DNA of 64,000 nucleotides from Pseudomonas sp. SCA2728.1_7 (lineage in GTDB: Bacteria; Pseudomonadota; Gammaproteobacteria; Pseudomonadales; Pseudomonadaceae): contig NZ_CP073104.1 of NCBI RefSeq assembly GCF_018138145.1, positions 3,782,001 to 3,846,000 on the forward strand, given 5' to 3'. Within the stretch, counting starts at the first letter, position 1. Each line of letters opens with the position of its first letter. A model generated the notes under the pieces. It worked only from the letters and a program-made list of their open reading frames with translations, was not told the origin of the DNA and did not search any database. The position numbers and the translations under genes are program-made. This document shows, one piece after another, positions 45,720 to 55,435 of this stretch.

Positions 45720-45821
45720 TTTCAAGAATCGTCTTTAAATAGGTAAAAATCGTCTAAGAAACGTAAATTTTGCGCTGAGTCCTTGCTGGGAAATGCAAAC
45801 AGCCAGTGAATCCAGCGCGTA

Positions 45822-46490
45822 TCAGGCGCAACCATCGATAGAACAAAATGCAGAAGTTTTACCGGTTTCATCGAGGACGATTGCCTGCTGCAACCAATCG
45901 GCAAATGCCTGCGGTTTGCCCAGCCAGGGGCTGATGTCGATCAACTGGAACGTGCCGTTCTGCTCCAGAGCAATCGTTGGAAAACCCTGACCGCCCAATT
46001 GAGCCAAAAACTGGCGACTGGCTTTTATATGCCCCTCGCTATCAACGGACTCAAACGCAATGTGGAAATCTTCCTGCGCATAGCCCATCTGCATGGCCAA
46101 TTCCAACAGCACGGCTGAATCGGCAATGCGTCGCCCTTCCACATAGTGCGCTGTCTGCAACCGCCCCAGCATGCGCAAACCGCCTCGGTCGATGGCTTCG
46201 GCCGCCATGACCGCCGCAATCGGTGGCGTCGAATCGAACACCGCAGAGTGATCGCGCAGCAGTCCGTCGAAATAAGATTCGCCAAAAGGCTGGCCGGTGT
46301 ACTCGGCAATGCGTCGGTCGTGGGGCATGACGTAATTGCGCAGTTGCGAGGAGACCGGCTGGCGGTTGGCGCCACTCATCATGCCCCCGGCATGGGCGAG
46401 CACTGGCAGCACCTGTTGTGCGGCTTCAATCAGCGGCTTGGCGCCATAGCACCAACCGCACAACGGGTCGTAGACGTAATGAAGAATCAT
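45822..46490 (-). CDS. DsbA family protein
   Basis: A 222-residue thioredoxin-fold protein with active site CGWC in YDPLCGWCYGA, a helical insertion and FPTIALEQNG with the cis-Pro region. No signal peptide is seen, so it is probably cytoplasmic, like FrnE-type DsbA homologues. ATG at 46490 has GGAG just upstream. Confidence 0.88.
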   Translation of the reverse strand: MILHYVYDPLCGWCYGAKPLIEAAQQVLPVLAHAGGMMSGANRQPVSSQLRNYVMPHDRRIAEYTGQPFGESYFDGLLRDHSAVFDSTPPIAAVMAAEAIDRGGLRMLGRLQTAHYVEGRRIADSAVLLELAMQMGYAQEDFHIAFESVDSEGHIKASRQFLAQLGGQGFPTIALEQNGTFQLIDISPWLGKPQAFADWLQQAIVLDETGKTSAFCSIDGCA

Positions 46491-46679
46491 GGGGAAGCTC
46501 CAGCAAAACTGAGGAATCGATGGCGGCAGATTAGTCCCTGCACTCATGGGGAAAAACGCTGGAAAGGCTTTCAGTCTGTTTCATGAATCGGTCGAATGGG
46601 CCGACCGGTCAGATTGTGTCGACATGGACACAAATTGAAACAATCAGACAAGGGAACTTATAAGGAATAATTAACGGAA

Positions 46680-46698
46680 GTAAATGCAAAGCATTACC
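46680..46698. promoter_or_regulatory. Possible Fur box upstream of TonB receptor
   Basis: GTAAATGCAAAGCATTACC on the plus strand matches about 12 of 19 positions of the GATAATGATAATCATTATC consensus. It lies 45 bp before the receptor ATG. The fit is moderate; Fur control suits a siderophore receptor. Confidence 0.55.
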
Positions 46699-46742
46699 AT
46701 TCGTGCGATCGAATTCTTCCACCCTTTCGGATGCGCTGTTCA

Positions 46743-48836
46743 ATGCCTGCCCCGTTCCGTCTTACGCCCGTCACTCTTGGGCTTTCTGCTTTTCTGTCCA
46801 GCGGCTTTGCCTACTCCGCGACCGAGTTACCCGCCACCGCGATCAGCGCCGAAGCGCAAGCCGATGACCCACGGGTAAAGCTCAGCAGCACCGCGACCCG
46901 CACCTCGACACCCGTGCGCTATGTGCCGCAGACGATCGATTCGATCAAGACCTCGAACGTCGCCAACTACGGCACCAATGACATCGCCGACGCCTTGAGC
47001 GGCATGCCCAACGTCAGCAGCAGCGCCGACACTCGCTTCGACAGCCTGCGCATTCGCGGCTTCGATGCCAGCAACGATTTCTATCTCGACGGCATCCGCG
47101 ACGACAGCCAATACAAGCGCGACCTGCACAACATCGAACGCGTCGAAGTACTCAAAGGCCCGGCCGCCGTGCTGTACGGCCGCGGCAGTCAGGGCGGGAT
47201 CGTCAACCGCGTGAGCAAGATGCCCGAGTTCGGCCGCCGCTCGACCATCGAAGCGCAGGGTGGCAGCGAAGATTTGCGCAGTCTTTATGCCGACCTCAGC
47301 ACCGACCCGAGCGAAAACATCAGCCTGCGACTGAACATGGGCAACATGGATGAAAACAGTTTCCGTGACGGCGTCAGCGGCAATCGCCAGCTATTCGCGC
47401 CGTCGATGAGCTGGCAACTGACGCCGGATCTGAACTGGCTGGTGCAGTACGAATACAGCCGCTACAACCGCACCCCGGATCGCGGCATCCCTGGGGTCAA
47501 CGGGCGTCCGGCCGACGTAGGTCGCGACACCACCTACGGCAACGATCACGACTTCATTGATGACAAGTCGCAATCGCTGCGCTCGAAACTCACCTACGAA
47601 ATCAACGACAACTGGCAACTGCGCCAGACCCTCGGCGTGTTCAAGCTCGACAGCGATTTCGACAACACCTACCTCACCGGTTACACGCCGGCGACCAACA
47701 AGGTCACGCGTCAGCACTGGCAGCAGGATCTGACCACTCGCAACGTCTATAACAACGTTGAACTCGAGGGCGGATTCGATACCTTCGGCCTTGAACATCG
47801 TCTGCTGACCGGCATCGAGATCGGCAGTCAGCGCCGCGATCCGACGCTGTACAACGCCGCCACCGGCAGAACCCCGGGCGCTCAGCCTGTGCCGTCGCTC
47901 GACCTGTACAACCCGAATCGCGATCTGCGCCACACCGGCAGCATGCAGGTTTCCAGCAGCAGCCACACCGAAGTCGAAAGCCGCGCGGTGTACGTGCAGG
48001 ATCAGTTGCGCCTGAACGACCAATGGCAACTGCTCGCCGGTTTACGCTACGACACCTTCGATATCGAGTCGACCAACAAGCTGCGCAACATCTCGGAAGA
48101 CCGCGACAGCCACAGCACCAGCCCGCGCGTCGGCCTGGTCTGGACGCCGCTGCAGAACCATTCGTTCTACGCCTCATGGTCCAAAACGTTTTCGCCAGTG
48201 GGCGGCGGCTTGATCGGCATCACCCCAGGCGCGGCCGGCAACACCAACGACCTCAGCCCCGAATTGACCAAGCAGAAAGAGATCGGCGTGAAGAGCGACT
48301 GGTTCGATGACCGCTTGAGTACCACGCTGGCGATCTATGACCTGGAACTCTACAACCGCCGCACCACCGATCCAAACGACCCGACCTTGACCGTGATGTC
48401 CGGTCTGCAGCGCTCGCGCGGGATCGAGTTGACGGCCACTGGCAACATTGTCGGCAACTGGTACATGCGCGGTGGCGTCGGCATGCAGGACGCGAAGATC
48501 GAGAAGGACAACAACGGCCTGGAAGGCAAACGCATCAATAACGTCGCCAAGCACAACGGCAGCCTGTTCCTGACCTGGAAACCGGAGATGGGCTGGTATG
48601 GCGAAACCGGTCTGACCCTGGTTGGCCAGCGCTATGCCGATAACGCCAACACCACCGTGTTGCCGGGTTATGGCCGTTGGGATGCGCTGGTCGGCTACCG
48701 CTTCAAGGATTGGGATTTGCGTACGGCGCTGAACAACATCACCGATCGTGAGTATTACGCGTCGGCGACCAGCCAGTATCAAATCCAGCCGGGTGCGCCA
48801 CGTAGCGTCGTGATGACCGGCACCTATTCCTTCTGA
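46743..48836 (+). CDS. TonB-dependent siderophore receptor
   Basis: A 697-residue outer-membrane receptor. Signal peptide to about 25, a plug domain (TIDSIKTSNVANYGTNDIADAL, LRIRGFDASNDFYLDGIRDD, VEVLKGPAAVLYGRGSQGG), and a 22-strand barrel ending in a C-terminal Phe. FDASNDFYLDG and the plug resemble Fiu/PiuA-like catecholate receptors. ATG at 46743 puts MPAPFRLTPV at the signal start; a 12-bp longer form is possible. Confidence 0.92.
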   Translation: MPAPFRLTPVTLGLSAFLSSGFAYSATELPATAISAEAQADDPRVKLSSTATRTSTPVRYVPQTIDSIKTSNVANYGTNDIADALSGMPNVSSSADTRFDSLRIRGFDASNDFYLDGIRDDSQYKRDLHNIERVEVLKGPAAVLYGRGSQGGIVNRVSKMPEFGRRSTIEAQGGSEDLRSLYADLSTDPSENISLRLNMGNMDENSFRDGVSGNRQLFAPSMSWQLTPDLNWLVQYEYSRYNRTPDRGIPGVNGRPADVGRDTTYGNDHDFIDDKSQSLRSKLTYEINDNWQLRQTLGVFKLDSDFDNTYLTGYTPATNKVTRQHWQQDLTTRNVYNNVELEGGFDTFGLEHRLLTGIEIGSQRRDPTLYNAATGRTPGAQPVPSLDLYNPNRDLRHTGSMQVSSSSHTEVESRAVYVQDQLRLNDQWQLLAGLRYDTFDIESTNKLRNISEDRDSHSTSPRVGLVWTPLQNHSFYASWSKTFSPVGGGLIGITPGAAGNTNDLSPELTKQKEIGVKSDWFDDRLSTTLAIYDLELYNRRTTDPNDPTLTVMSGLQRSRGIELTATGNIVGNWYMRGGVGMQDAKIEKDNNGLEGKRINNVAKHNGSLFLTWKPEMGWYGETGLTLVGQRYADNANTTVLPGYGRWDALVGYRFKDWDLRTALNNITDREYYASATSQYQIQPGAPRSVVMTGTYSF

Positions 48837-48850
48837 TTCAACGCAAAACC

Positions 48851-48940
48851 TGTAGGAGTGAGCCTGCTCGCGATAGCGGTGTGCCAGTGAATGTTGATGG
48901 CGACTGACGCACCGCTATCGCGAGCAGGCTCACTCCTACA
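48851..48940. repeat. REP pair (inverted), copy 2
   Basis: Arms TGTAGGAGTGAGCCTGCTC and complement, around a 45-bp spacer. This copy has the variant core GAGTGAGCC. It lies between the TonB receptor and a small minus-strand gene. Confidence 0.9.
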
Positions 48941-48960
48941 ATGGGTTTTGTGTCGTGCAT

Positions 48961-48992
48961 AAAAAAGCGCCGCCATCCCGGCAGCGCTTTTA
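48961..48992. terminator. Terminator of the small minus-strand gene
   Basis: Arms AAAAGCGC / GCGCTTTT with a long U-run on the minus strand, just after the stop of the gene at 49012. Confidence 0.8.
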
Positions 48993-49011
48993 CCAATCCC
49001 TGTTGTTCTTC

Positions 49012-49224
49012 TTATCCTTCCATCACAGCCCACAACGCGTCCAGTTCGGCCTCGCTGAACAGGTCAGCGGGGTAACGCTCGATCATCATCCGGCGCGGAT
49101 CAGGTTGCCTGATCTGACGCGTTCCATTGGACTTCAACCAGTGCGCGACAATCTGGAGCGATTCGCCGTTAACGGCCATGGGATGCAACGTCCGCTCGCT
49201 GACTACGTTCACTTCGGCGTTCAT
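49012..49224 (-). CDS. Small conserved-looking protein, unknown
   Basis: A 70-residue protein of no recognised family (MNAEVNVVSERTLHPMAVNG at the start, ADLFSEAELDALW at the end). ATG at 49224 has GAGAG ten bases upstream. It has its own terminator, which supports expression. Confidence 0.6.
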   Translation of the reverse strand: MNAEVNVVSERTLHPMAVNGESLQIVAHWLKSNGTRQIRQPDPRRMMIERYPADLFSEAELDALWAVMEG

Positions 49225-49371
49225 TTCAGCGCTCTCTCCCCGTTCGTGAGCGGCTACGTTATCCAAGGTTTATGACAGAACTGTTGAAGTTCTTCCCCCT
49301 CCCTAGTGCCCTTAGTCGGATACAAGACCTATGCCAAGGTTTCTCATTTGTCGACAAGCGGATACAAAGAA

Positions 49372-49397
49372 GCCCGCAGTCCTGTCGGGCTGCGGGC
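49372..49397 (-). terminator. Terminator of the aguB-aguA unit
   Basis: Stem GCCCGCAG / CTGCGGGC with a T-rich tail on the minus strand, 72 bp after the aguA stop. Confidence 0.75.
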
Positions 49398-49469
49398 CTC
49401 AGTTGATGTATAGCGAGCTAATCACTGCCCGGCTGATTTGTTAAACAACTCAAGCTGTTACGACTCAAC

Positions 49470-50576
49470 TCACTCTTTGTGCGGCGCGGGTTGCTGTTGG
49501 GTAAGGCAGTGGATATTGCCGCCACCCAGTAACAGTTCGCGGCCCGGCACCAGCACCACTTCGTGCTGCGGGAACAGCTTCTGCAGAATCTCTTTCGCCG
49601 GCGCGTCCATCGGATCGTCGAAGCTCGGCGCGATGATGCCGCCGTTGACGATCAGGAAGTTCACGTAGGAACCAGCCAGACGCACGGACGGATTGCGCTC
49701 CTGGGTGCCGTCCACCGGATCGACACCGGCGCACTCTTCTTCGGTCGCGTACAGCGGCCCCGGAATCGGCATTTTGTGCACCGTGAATGGGCGACCCTTG
49801 GCGTCGGTGCTGCTTTGCAGGACTTTCATCGCCGCCTGGCAGCGCGGGTAGTTCGGATCCTGCGGATCGTCGGTCCACGCCAGCAGCACTTCGCCCGGAC
49901 GCACGTAGCAGCAGAAGTTATCCACATGGCCGTCGGTTTCGTCGTTGAACAAACCGTCCGGCAGCCAGATGATTTTATCCACAGCCAGATTGGCGCTGAG
50001 CACCGCTTCGATTTCTTCGCGGCCCAGATGCGGGTTGCGATTGCGGTTGAGCAGGCATTCTTCGGTGGTAATCAGTGTGCCTTCGCCGTCGACGTGAATC
50101 GAACCGCCTTCGAGCACGAAACCTTCTGTGCGATAACGCGGGCTGCGCTCGATCTCGAGGATCTTGCCGCCGACCTGCGAATCACGATTCCACGGCGAGT
50201 ACAGACCGCCGTCGAAACCGCCCCAGGCGTTGAAGTCCCAGTTCACACCGCGCACTTCGCCGCTGTTGTTGATGACGAAGGTCGGGCCGCTGTCGCGTAC
50301 CCAGGCGTCATCGCTGGACATCTCGACCACGCGGATATTCGGCACGTCGAGGCGCGCGCGGGCGTTTTCGTATTGGCCGGCGGACACGGCCACGGTCACC
50401 GGTTCAAAACGCGCGATGGCTTTGGCCACCGCTGCGTGTGCGGCTTGCGCCGGTTTGCCGCCCAGACGCCAGTTGTCCGGGCGCTCGGGCCAGATCATCC
50501 AGGTCTGCGTCTGCGGCGCCCACTCGGCCGGCATGTGAAAGCCGTCGGCGCGCGGGGTACTTTTCAAGGTGGTCAT
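49470..50576 (-). CDS. aguA: Agmatine deiminase AguA
   Basis: A 368-residue deiminase that turns agmatine into N-carbamoylputrescine. Catalytic Cys357 is in [10 protein letters not shown], the substrate loop is [12 protein letters not shown], and [10 protein letters not shown] carries the catalytic His and Asp. It lies 5 bp after aguB, and together they convert arginine-derived agmatine to putrescine. Confidence 0.97.
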   Translation of the reverse strand: MTTLKSTPRADGFHMPAEWAPQTQTWMIWPERPDNWRLGGKPAQAAHAAVAKAIARFEPVTVAVSAGQYENARARLDVPNIRVVEMSSDDAWVRDSGPTFVINNSGEVRGVNWDFNAWGGFDGGLYSPWNRDSQVGGKILEIERSPRYRTEGFVLEGGSIHVDGEGTLITTEECLLNRNRNPHLGREEIEAVLSANLAVDKIIWLPDGLFNDETDGHVDNFCCYVRPGEVLLAWTDDPQDPNYPRCQAAMKVLQSSTDAKGRPFTVHKMPIPGPLYATEEECAGVDPVDGTQERNPSVRLAGSYVNFLIVNGGIIAPSFDDPMDAPAKEILQKLFPQHEVVLVPGRELLLGGGNIHCLTQQQPAPHKE

Positions 50577-50581
50577 CGGGA

Positions 50582-51460
50582 TCAGGACTCCAGGGAACCG
50601 TCGAGGGTTTTCAACGCGCCGTACAGGTTCGGACGGCGGTCACGGAATGAACCCCACGCGCTGCGAATGTGTTCGAGCTCGTCGAGGTTGAAAGTGTGCA
50701 CAAGAATACCTTCTTCGGTTTTATTCAGCTCCTGCACTTTTTCGCCAAACTGGTTGGCGATGAACGAAGAGCCGTAGAACGTGATGTCGTAGCCGTCCTG
50801 TTCTTCGTTGCCGATGCGGTTACTGGCGATCAACGGCATCAGGTTGGCGCCGGCATGACCCTGCTGCACGCGCTGCCAGTGATCGCGCGAGGAGATGGTT
50901 TTGTCGTGCGGCTCGCTGCCGATTGCGGTTGGATAAAAGAGTATTTCAGCGCCTTGCAAGGCCATGCTGCGTGCAGCTTCCGGGAACCACTGATCCCAGC
51001 AGATGCCCACGCCGATCTTCGCGTAACGGGTGTTCCACACTTTGAAACCGGTGTCGCCCGGGTTGAAGTAGTACTTCTCGTGGTAACCCGGGCCGTCCGG
51101 GATGTGGCTTTTACGATAAATCCCGAGGTTGCTGCCGTCGGCGTCGATGATCGCGATGCTGTTGAAACGCGCACGGCCGGCCAATTCGTAGAAGCTGATC
51201 GGCAGCACCACTTGCAGCTCTTTGGCGATTTTCTGGAAATGTTTGATCGCGACGTTTTCTTCCACCGTCGTCGCCAGTTGCAGGTAGTCCGGGTTTGGCT
51301 TCTGGCAGAAGTACGGCGCCTCGAACAGCTCCTGAATCAGGATGATCTGCGCGCCTTTGGCGGCGGCTTCGCGCACCAGCCTTTCAGCGATTTCGAGGTT
51401 GGCTTGCAGATCCCAGGAACAGGCCATCTGAGTGGCGGCAACGGTAACGATACGGCTCAT
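50582..51460 (-). CDS. aguB: N-carbamoylputrescine amidase AguB
   Basis: A 292-residue nitrilase-superfamily enzyme with the Glu44-Lys117-Cys154 triad ([22 protein letters not shown]). It releases putrescine, CO2 and ammonia from N-carbamoylputrescine. First gene of aguB-aguA; a REP pair lies upstream. Confidence 0.96.
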   Translation of the reverse strand: MSRIVTVAATQMACSWDLQANLEIAERLVREAAAKGAQIILIQELFEAPYFCQKPNPDYLQLATTVEENVAIKHFQKIAKELQVVLPISFYELAGRARFNSIAIIDADGSNLGIYRKSHIPDGPGYHEKYYFNPGDTGFKVWNTRYAKIGVGICWDQWFPEAARSMALQGAEILFYPTAIGSEPHDKTISSRDHWQRVQQGHAGANLMPLIASNRIGNEEQDGYDITFYGSSFIANQFGEKVQELNKTEEGILVHTFNLDELEHIRSAWGSFRDRRPNLYGALKTLDGSLES

Positions 51461-51768
51461 GAATCATCTCCGGGCAAGTGCTTTGACGGTCGACAATTCG
51501 ACCGAAAAGAAAAACGCGCGCACCGAACATGAGATCGCCATGCCGGAGCAATGGCGACTTTATAGCCGATAAATATCGGCTTTAGAAGCTTGTTAAATGC
51601 CTTTCGTCTAAATAAATTCAATAAATACCGATACAAATCGAATTAGAAACCCAAAACAAATGTGGGAGCGAGCCTGCTCGCGAAGGCGATTGATCAATCA
51701 ACACAGTTGTTGAATGAGAAACCGCTTTCGCGAGCAGGCTCGCTCCCACAGGAGGTCAGCGTGAGGGC
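51461..51768. other. 308-bp intergenic region, aguB upstream, with REP copy 3
   Basis: Holds REP copy 3 and an AT-rich segment (51555-51640) that probably carries the aguB promoter. No gene is seen. Confidence 0.55.
51661..51750. repeat. REP pair (inverted), copy 3
   Basis: Arms TGTGGGAGCGAGCCTGCTC and complement around a 45-bp spacer, the same type as copy 1. Confidence 0.9.
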
Positions 51769-54681
51769 TTACAGGCCTTCGCTGAGGACCCGATCAAGCA
51801 TGTCGACAAAGAAATCCACACTCTGACGCGACGTCACCATCGGTGGCTTGATCTTGAGAATGTTCAGATCATCGCCGGTCGGCTGCATGAAAATCCCCAA
51901 CTCGCGCAGGCGATCGCACAGCAACGCAGTTTCTTCGGTCGCCGCCTCCAGCGTCTCGCGGTTGCGGATCAACTCAAGCCCCAGATAAAACCCGGAGCCG
52001 TGCACCGCGCCCACCAGCGGATGTTTATCGATCAACGCTTCGAGTCGCACCTTGAAGTGGCCACCGACCACCTGCGCGTTCTCCCAGAGTTTTTCTTCTT
52101 CCATCACATCGAGCACCGCCATGCCGATCTGGCAACTGACCGGACTACCGCCCGCCGACGAAAAGAAATAACCCTCGGCCTCCAGCGCCTCGGCAATTTC
52201 CCGCCGCGTGATGACCGCACCCAGCGGTTGACCGTTGCCCATGCCCTTGGCCATGCAGATGATGTCCGGCACCACGCCCTGCTCTTCAAAGCCCCAGAAG
52301 AAATGCCCCATGCGCCCGTACCCGACCTGCACTTCGTCGGCGATGCACACGCCGCCCTGCGCGCGCACCAACCCGTACACCTGTTTCAAATATCCCGGCG
52401 GCAGCGAGATACCGCCGGCATTGCCATACACCGGCTCGCAGATAAACCCGGCCAATTGGCGCTTCTGCTCGGCGAGTTTTTCCAGGTGGTGCTCAACGCT
52501 GCGCACATAATCCGGCGCTGAATCGAGACCGCGGAATTCACCGCGATACGTGTTTGGCGCAGGTACCGGATGCACCCAGTCCGGGCGGCTTTCCAAGGCT
52601 TTCGGGTTGTCGGCGATTGACGTCGATACCGCATCGGCACCGACCGTCCAGCCGTGATAGGCCTCAAGCACGCTGATCATGTCGCGCCCGCCGCTATAGG
52701 CCCACGCCAGACGAATCGCCAGGTCATTGGCCTCGCTGCCGCTGTTGACCAGAAACACTCGATTCATGCCTTCCGGCGCCAATTTCAGCAAGCGCTCGGA
52801 AAACTCCGCCACCGCCGCATAGTTGAACCGCGAGTTGGTGTTGAGCAACGACCACTGGCGAGCCGCGACCGCTGCCATGCGCGGGTGACCGTGACCGAGC
52901 ACTGCCACGTTGTTGAGCATGTCCAGATAGGAACGGCCCTGCATGTCGATCAGGTGATTGCGCCAGCCACGTTCGATGCGCGGCGGGTCGACGTAGTAGT
53001 GCTTTTGCGTGCGAGCGAAACTGGCGTCGCGGCGTTCGAGCAGGGTTTTCGCGTCCAGCTCCGGCTCGGCATCGCAGGCCAGTCCTAACAACGCCGCTGG
53101 CGACGGGCACAGGGCCTGCCACGCCGCTGCAAGCGCAGGGGTGCAAAACAACGGCGCATTGAGTTGCGCGCCACGGCACAACTGCACCCGCAACGGGCCG
53201 CTGACCGCGCCCAGCACCTGACCTTTGACCAGCGCCGCGCCACTGTGCAGCGACGGTGTTACGCCCCACAGGCGCACGCTGAGTTGCGGGCCATCCAGTT
53301 GCAGCACACCGTCTGCGGCTTGATGTACGACGCCAGCGAATGGCGCCTCCACGGTGCTGCCATCGGGCACGCGCAATTCCACGTGCAGCGGGAACGTGTC
53401 CGGCTCTACGGCACTGTCGGGACGAGTGCGCGACAAACGGTACTGACCGTAACGGCTTGCCGCCAAACCATGGGCAGCTGCCGCTTCGTTCAACAGGTGC
53501 TGATCGATGCCTGCCTGCTCCCAGTTGCCGGCCTCGAAATGCGGGCTGAGGACACCGAGATCGATCAGGGCAAATTCACGCCCGACCAGACCGGGCAGCA
53601 AGGGCGCAAAACCTTCGCCGTCGATCGCCGGCAAGCTGTGACCGACGGCCGTGAGGATCGCCGCTTCCATCAGCGCCTGCGGCACCGAAGTGGCCACGCG
53701 GAAGATTTCCCACTCATGGGTGAGGTTGTCGCGGCTGTAAATATTCGTCGGGTCGATGCTGACCTGTTGCTCACCACTGAGCACCAGCACCGCCGCACGC
53801 GCGACGATCAATGGCCACAGCGCTTGCAACTCTTCGTGTTGCAACGGGTTGACCGCGTGGTAAGCCTGAACCGCCGGCAGGATGACAAACGGATCACCAC
53901 CAGCGTGATGCAACAACGCCGCACAAGTCACCGACAGATCGCTGATGCGCCAGGTGCGTACCAGATCGCCAAAGTCGATCACGCCCTGCAATTGCCAGTG
54001 CCGCTGGGCATCGCGCGCCCAGACAGCGTTGTCATCGGTGATGTCCATGTGGATCGCCTGCACCGGCAGTTTGCCCTGCAACGGTTGCAAGCGGCGCTCG
54101 GCCTGTTCTGCCGCATCGGCAATCAATGCGCGTTGCTGCTCATCCTTGATCACCGGCAGCAGATGGCTGATCAGTGCGCTGGCGTGGCGCGCATCCCACT
54201 GCAACGTGCGCTCAAGGCCCGGATGGTCGAACCCGGCCAGCGCCAGATCCATCTCACCGCAGAGCCGGCCGAACCCCGCCACCACATCACGACCCAAGTG
54301 ATCGAGATGCGTCAGCGGCTGGCCCTCGATGTAATCCAGCAGCCGCACATGAACCGCTTCGCCGCCGACTTCCAGCGACAGCAGATCCTCGCCATTATTG
54401 GCCGCGATCACCCGCGGCACCGTCACCGCAGAATGCTCGGCCAGGTATTTGAGACCGGCGTGTTGGGCTTGCAGCTCCACCAGGGCGTAATCGCCACGGC
54501 AGATTTTCAGCACAAACCGCCCGCGCGGGCTGTCGACGCGAAAGTTCAGATCCTGCTGACTGCCAAGGGCCTGCAACGTGCCGCTGAGTCCGTAATGCTC
54601 CGCCAACCATTGCAGGGCCTGCTCCGCAGAAACCTGCGGGCTGGGCAAACTGGCGCGATGAATCAACGTGGCGAGCGGCAT
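51769..54681 (-). CDS. Kinase / M23-like / class III aminotransferase three-domain fusion
   Basis: A 970-residue fusion. Residues 1-330 are an APH-type kinase (AIHMDITDDN with His211, Asp213, Asn218; VIDFGD with Asp236). Residues 440-530 are a degenerate M23/biotinyl-like segment (GSTVEAPFAGVV). Residues 555-970 are a PLP class III aminotransferase (Lys812 in AKGMGNGQP). Eukaryotic homologues of the two main parts are hydroxylysine kinase (AGPHD1) and the ammoniophospholyases AGXT2L1/2. So it probably phosphorylates an amino alcohol and eliminates phosphate and ammonia. It reads away from aguBA and may not share its pathway. Confidence 0.85.
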   Translation of the reverse strand: MPLATLIHRASLPSPQVSAEQALQWLAEHYGLSGTLQALGSQQDLNFRVDSPRGRFVLKICRGDYALVELQAQHAGLKYLAEHSAVTVPRVIAANNGEDLLSLEVGGEAVHVRLLDYIEGQPLTHLDHLGRDVVAGFGRLCGEMDLALAGFDHPGLERTLQWDARHASALISHLLPVIKDEQQRALIADAAEQAERRLQPLQGKLPVQAIHMDITDDNAVWARDAQRHWQLQGVIDFGDLVRTWRISDLSVTCAALLHHAGGDPFVILPAVQAYHAVNPLQHEELQALWPLIVARAAVLVLSGEQQVSIDPTNIYSRDNLTHEWEIFRVATSVPQALMEAAILTAVGHSLPAIDGEGFAPLLPGLVGREFALIDLGVLSPHFEAGNWEQAGIDQHLLNEAAAAHGLAASRYGQYRLSRTRPDSAVEPDTFPLHVELRVPDGSTVEAPFAGVVHQAADGVLQLDGPQLSVRLWGVTPSLHSGAALVKGQVLGAVSGPLRVQLCRGAQLNAPLFCTPALAAAWQALCPSPAALLGLACDAEPELDAKTLLERRDASFARTQKHYYVDPPRIERGWRNHLIDMQGRSYLDMLNNVAVLGHGHPRMAAVAARQWSLLNTNSRFNYAAVAEFSERLLKLAPEGMNRVFLVNSGSEANDLAIRLAWAYSGGRDMISVLEAYHGWTVGADAVSTSIADNPKALESRPDWVHPVPAPNTYRGEFRGLDSAPDYVRSVEHHLEKLAEQKRQLAGFICEPVYGNAGGISLPPGYLKQVYGLVRAQGGVCIADEVQVGYGRMGHFFWGFEEQGVVPDIICMAKGMGNGQPLGAVITRREIAEALEAEGYFFSSAGGSPVSCQIGMAVLDVMEEEKLWENAQVVGGHFKVRLEALIDKHPLVGAVHGSGFYLGLELIRNRETLEAATEETALLCDRLRELGIFMQPTGDDLNILKIKPPMVTSRQSVDFFVDMLDRVLSEGL

Positions 54682-54847
54682 GAAACGACCCCTGAAATTT
54701 TATTAGGCGCCTATATCGCCATTGCTTCACAGGATCCGCAACCCCCAACCGCGTAAAGGTATCGGGGCTATTTCTCTTCCGGCACTCGCACCCTTGGACA
54801 CTTTGCGCAAGAATGTCGGCCATTCACACCTGCCTATGGAAATCCTC

Positions 54848-55393
54848 ATGAATGTAATCACCACCGACCTGCCCGGTGTCCTGATCATCGAACCGAAGGT
54901 GTTTGGTGACGAGCGCGGTTTTTTCTACGAGAGCTTCAATGCCAAAGCGTTCCAGGACGCCACCGGTCTGGACACGCAATTCGTCCAGGACAACCACTCG
55001 CGTTCGCAAAAAGGCGTGTTGCGTGGCCTGCATTACCAACTGCAAAACACCCAGGGCAAACTGGTCCGCGTGACCGTTGGCGAAGTATTGGATGTGGCCG
55101 TGGATATTCGCCGCAGCTCGCCGCACTTCGGCAAATCCGTAGCGGTACGTCTTTCTGCCGACAATCATCGCCAACTGTGGGTACCGGAAGGTTTCGCCCA
55201 TGGTTTCGTGGTGCTGAGCGAGTTCGCTGAATTCCTCTACAAGACCACCAACTACTACGACCCATCGTCCGAGCGCAGCATTCGCTGGGATGATCCCGCT
55301 CTGGGCATCGACTGGCAGCTGGACGAAGCGCCGAAGCTGTCCGCCAAGGATCAAGCCGCAGCGCTGCTCAAGGACGCTGACGTCTTCGCCTGA
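54848..55393 (+). CDS. rfbC: dTDP-4-dehydrorhamnose 3,5-epimerase RfbC/RmlC
   Basis: A 181-residue cupin epimerase with the signature VFGDERGFFYESF and LRGLHYQ (catalytic His), then FAHGFVVLSE. It makes dTDP-4-dehydro-L-rhamnose for surface glycans. The other three rml genes are absent here, though rmlC-dctB-dctD order matches P. aeruginosa. Confidence 0.95.
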   Translation: MNVITTDLPGVLIIEPKVFGDERGFFYESFNAKAFQDATGLDTQFVQDNHSRSQKGVLRGLHYQLQNTQGKLVRVTVGEVLDVAVDIRRSSPHFGKSVAVRLSADNHRQLWVPEGFAHGFVVLSEFAEFLYKTTNYYDPSSERSIRWDDPALGIDWQLDEAPKLSAKDQAAALLKDADVFA

Positions 55394-55435
55394 GCCTAGG
55401 CATAATGCGCCTGACATCTCAGGCGCATCCGGCTC

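Larger units (their letters stand above)
45525..45821. other. 297-bp region upstream of oprD with promoter and terminator
   Basis: Between the DsbA-family gene and oprD lie a promoter (45690-45719) and a strong minus-strand terminator (45606-45643). No gene is supported beyond a possible short leader frame starting at 45662. Confidence 0.6.

Noticed and set aside
53164..54756. 530-residue plus-strand frame
   Set aside because: Antisense to the fusion enzyme with conserved kinase motifs.
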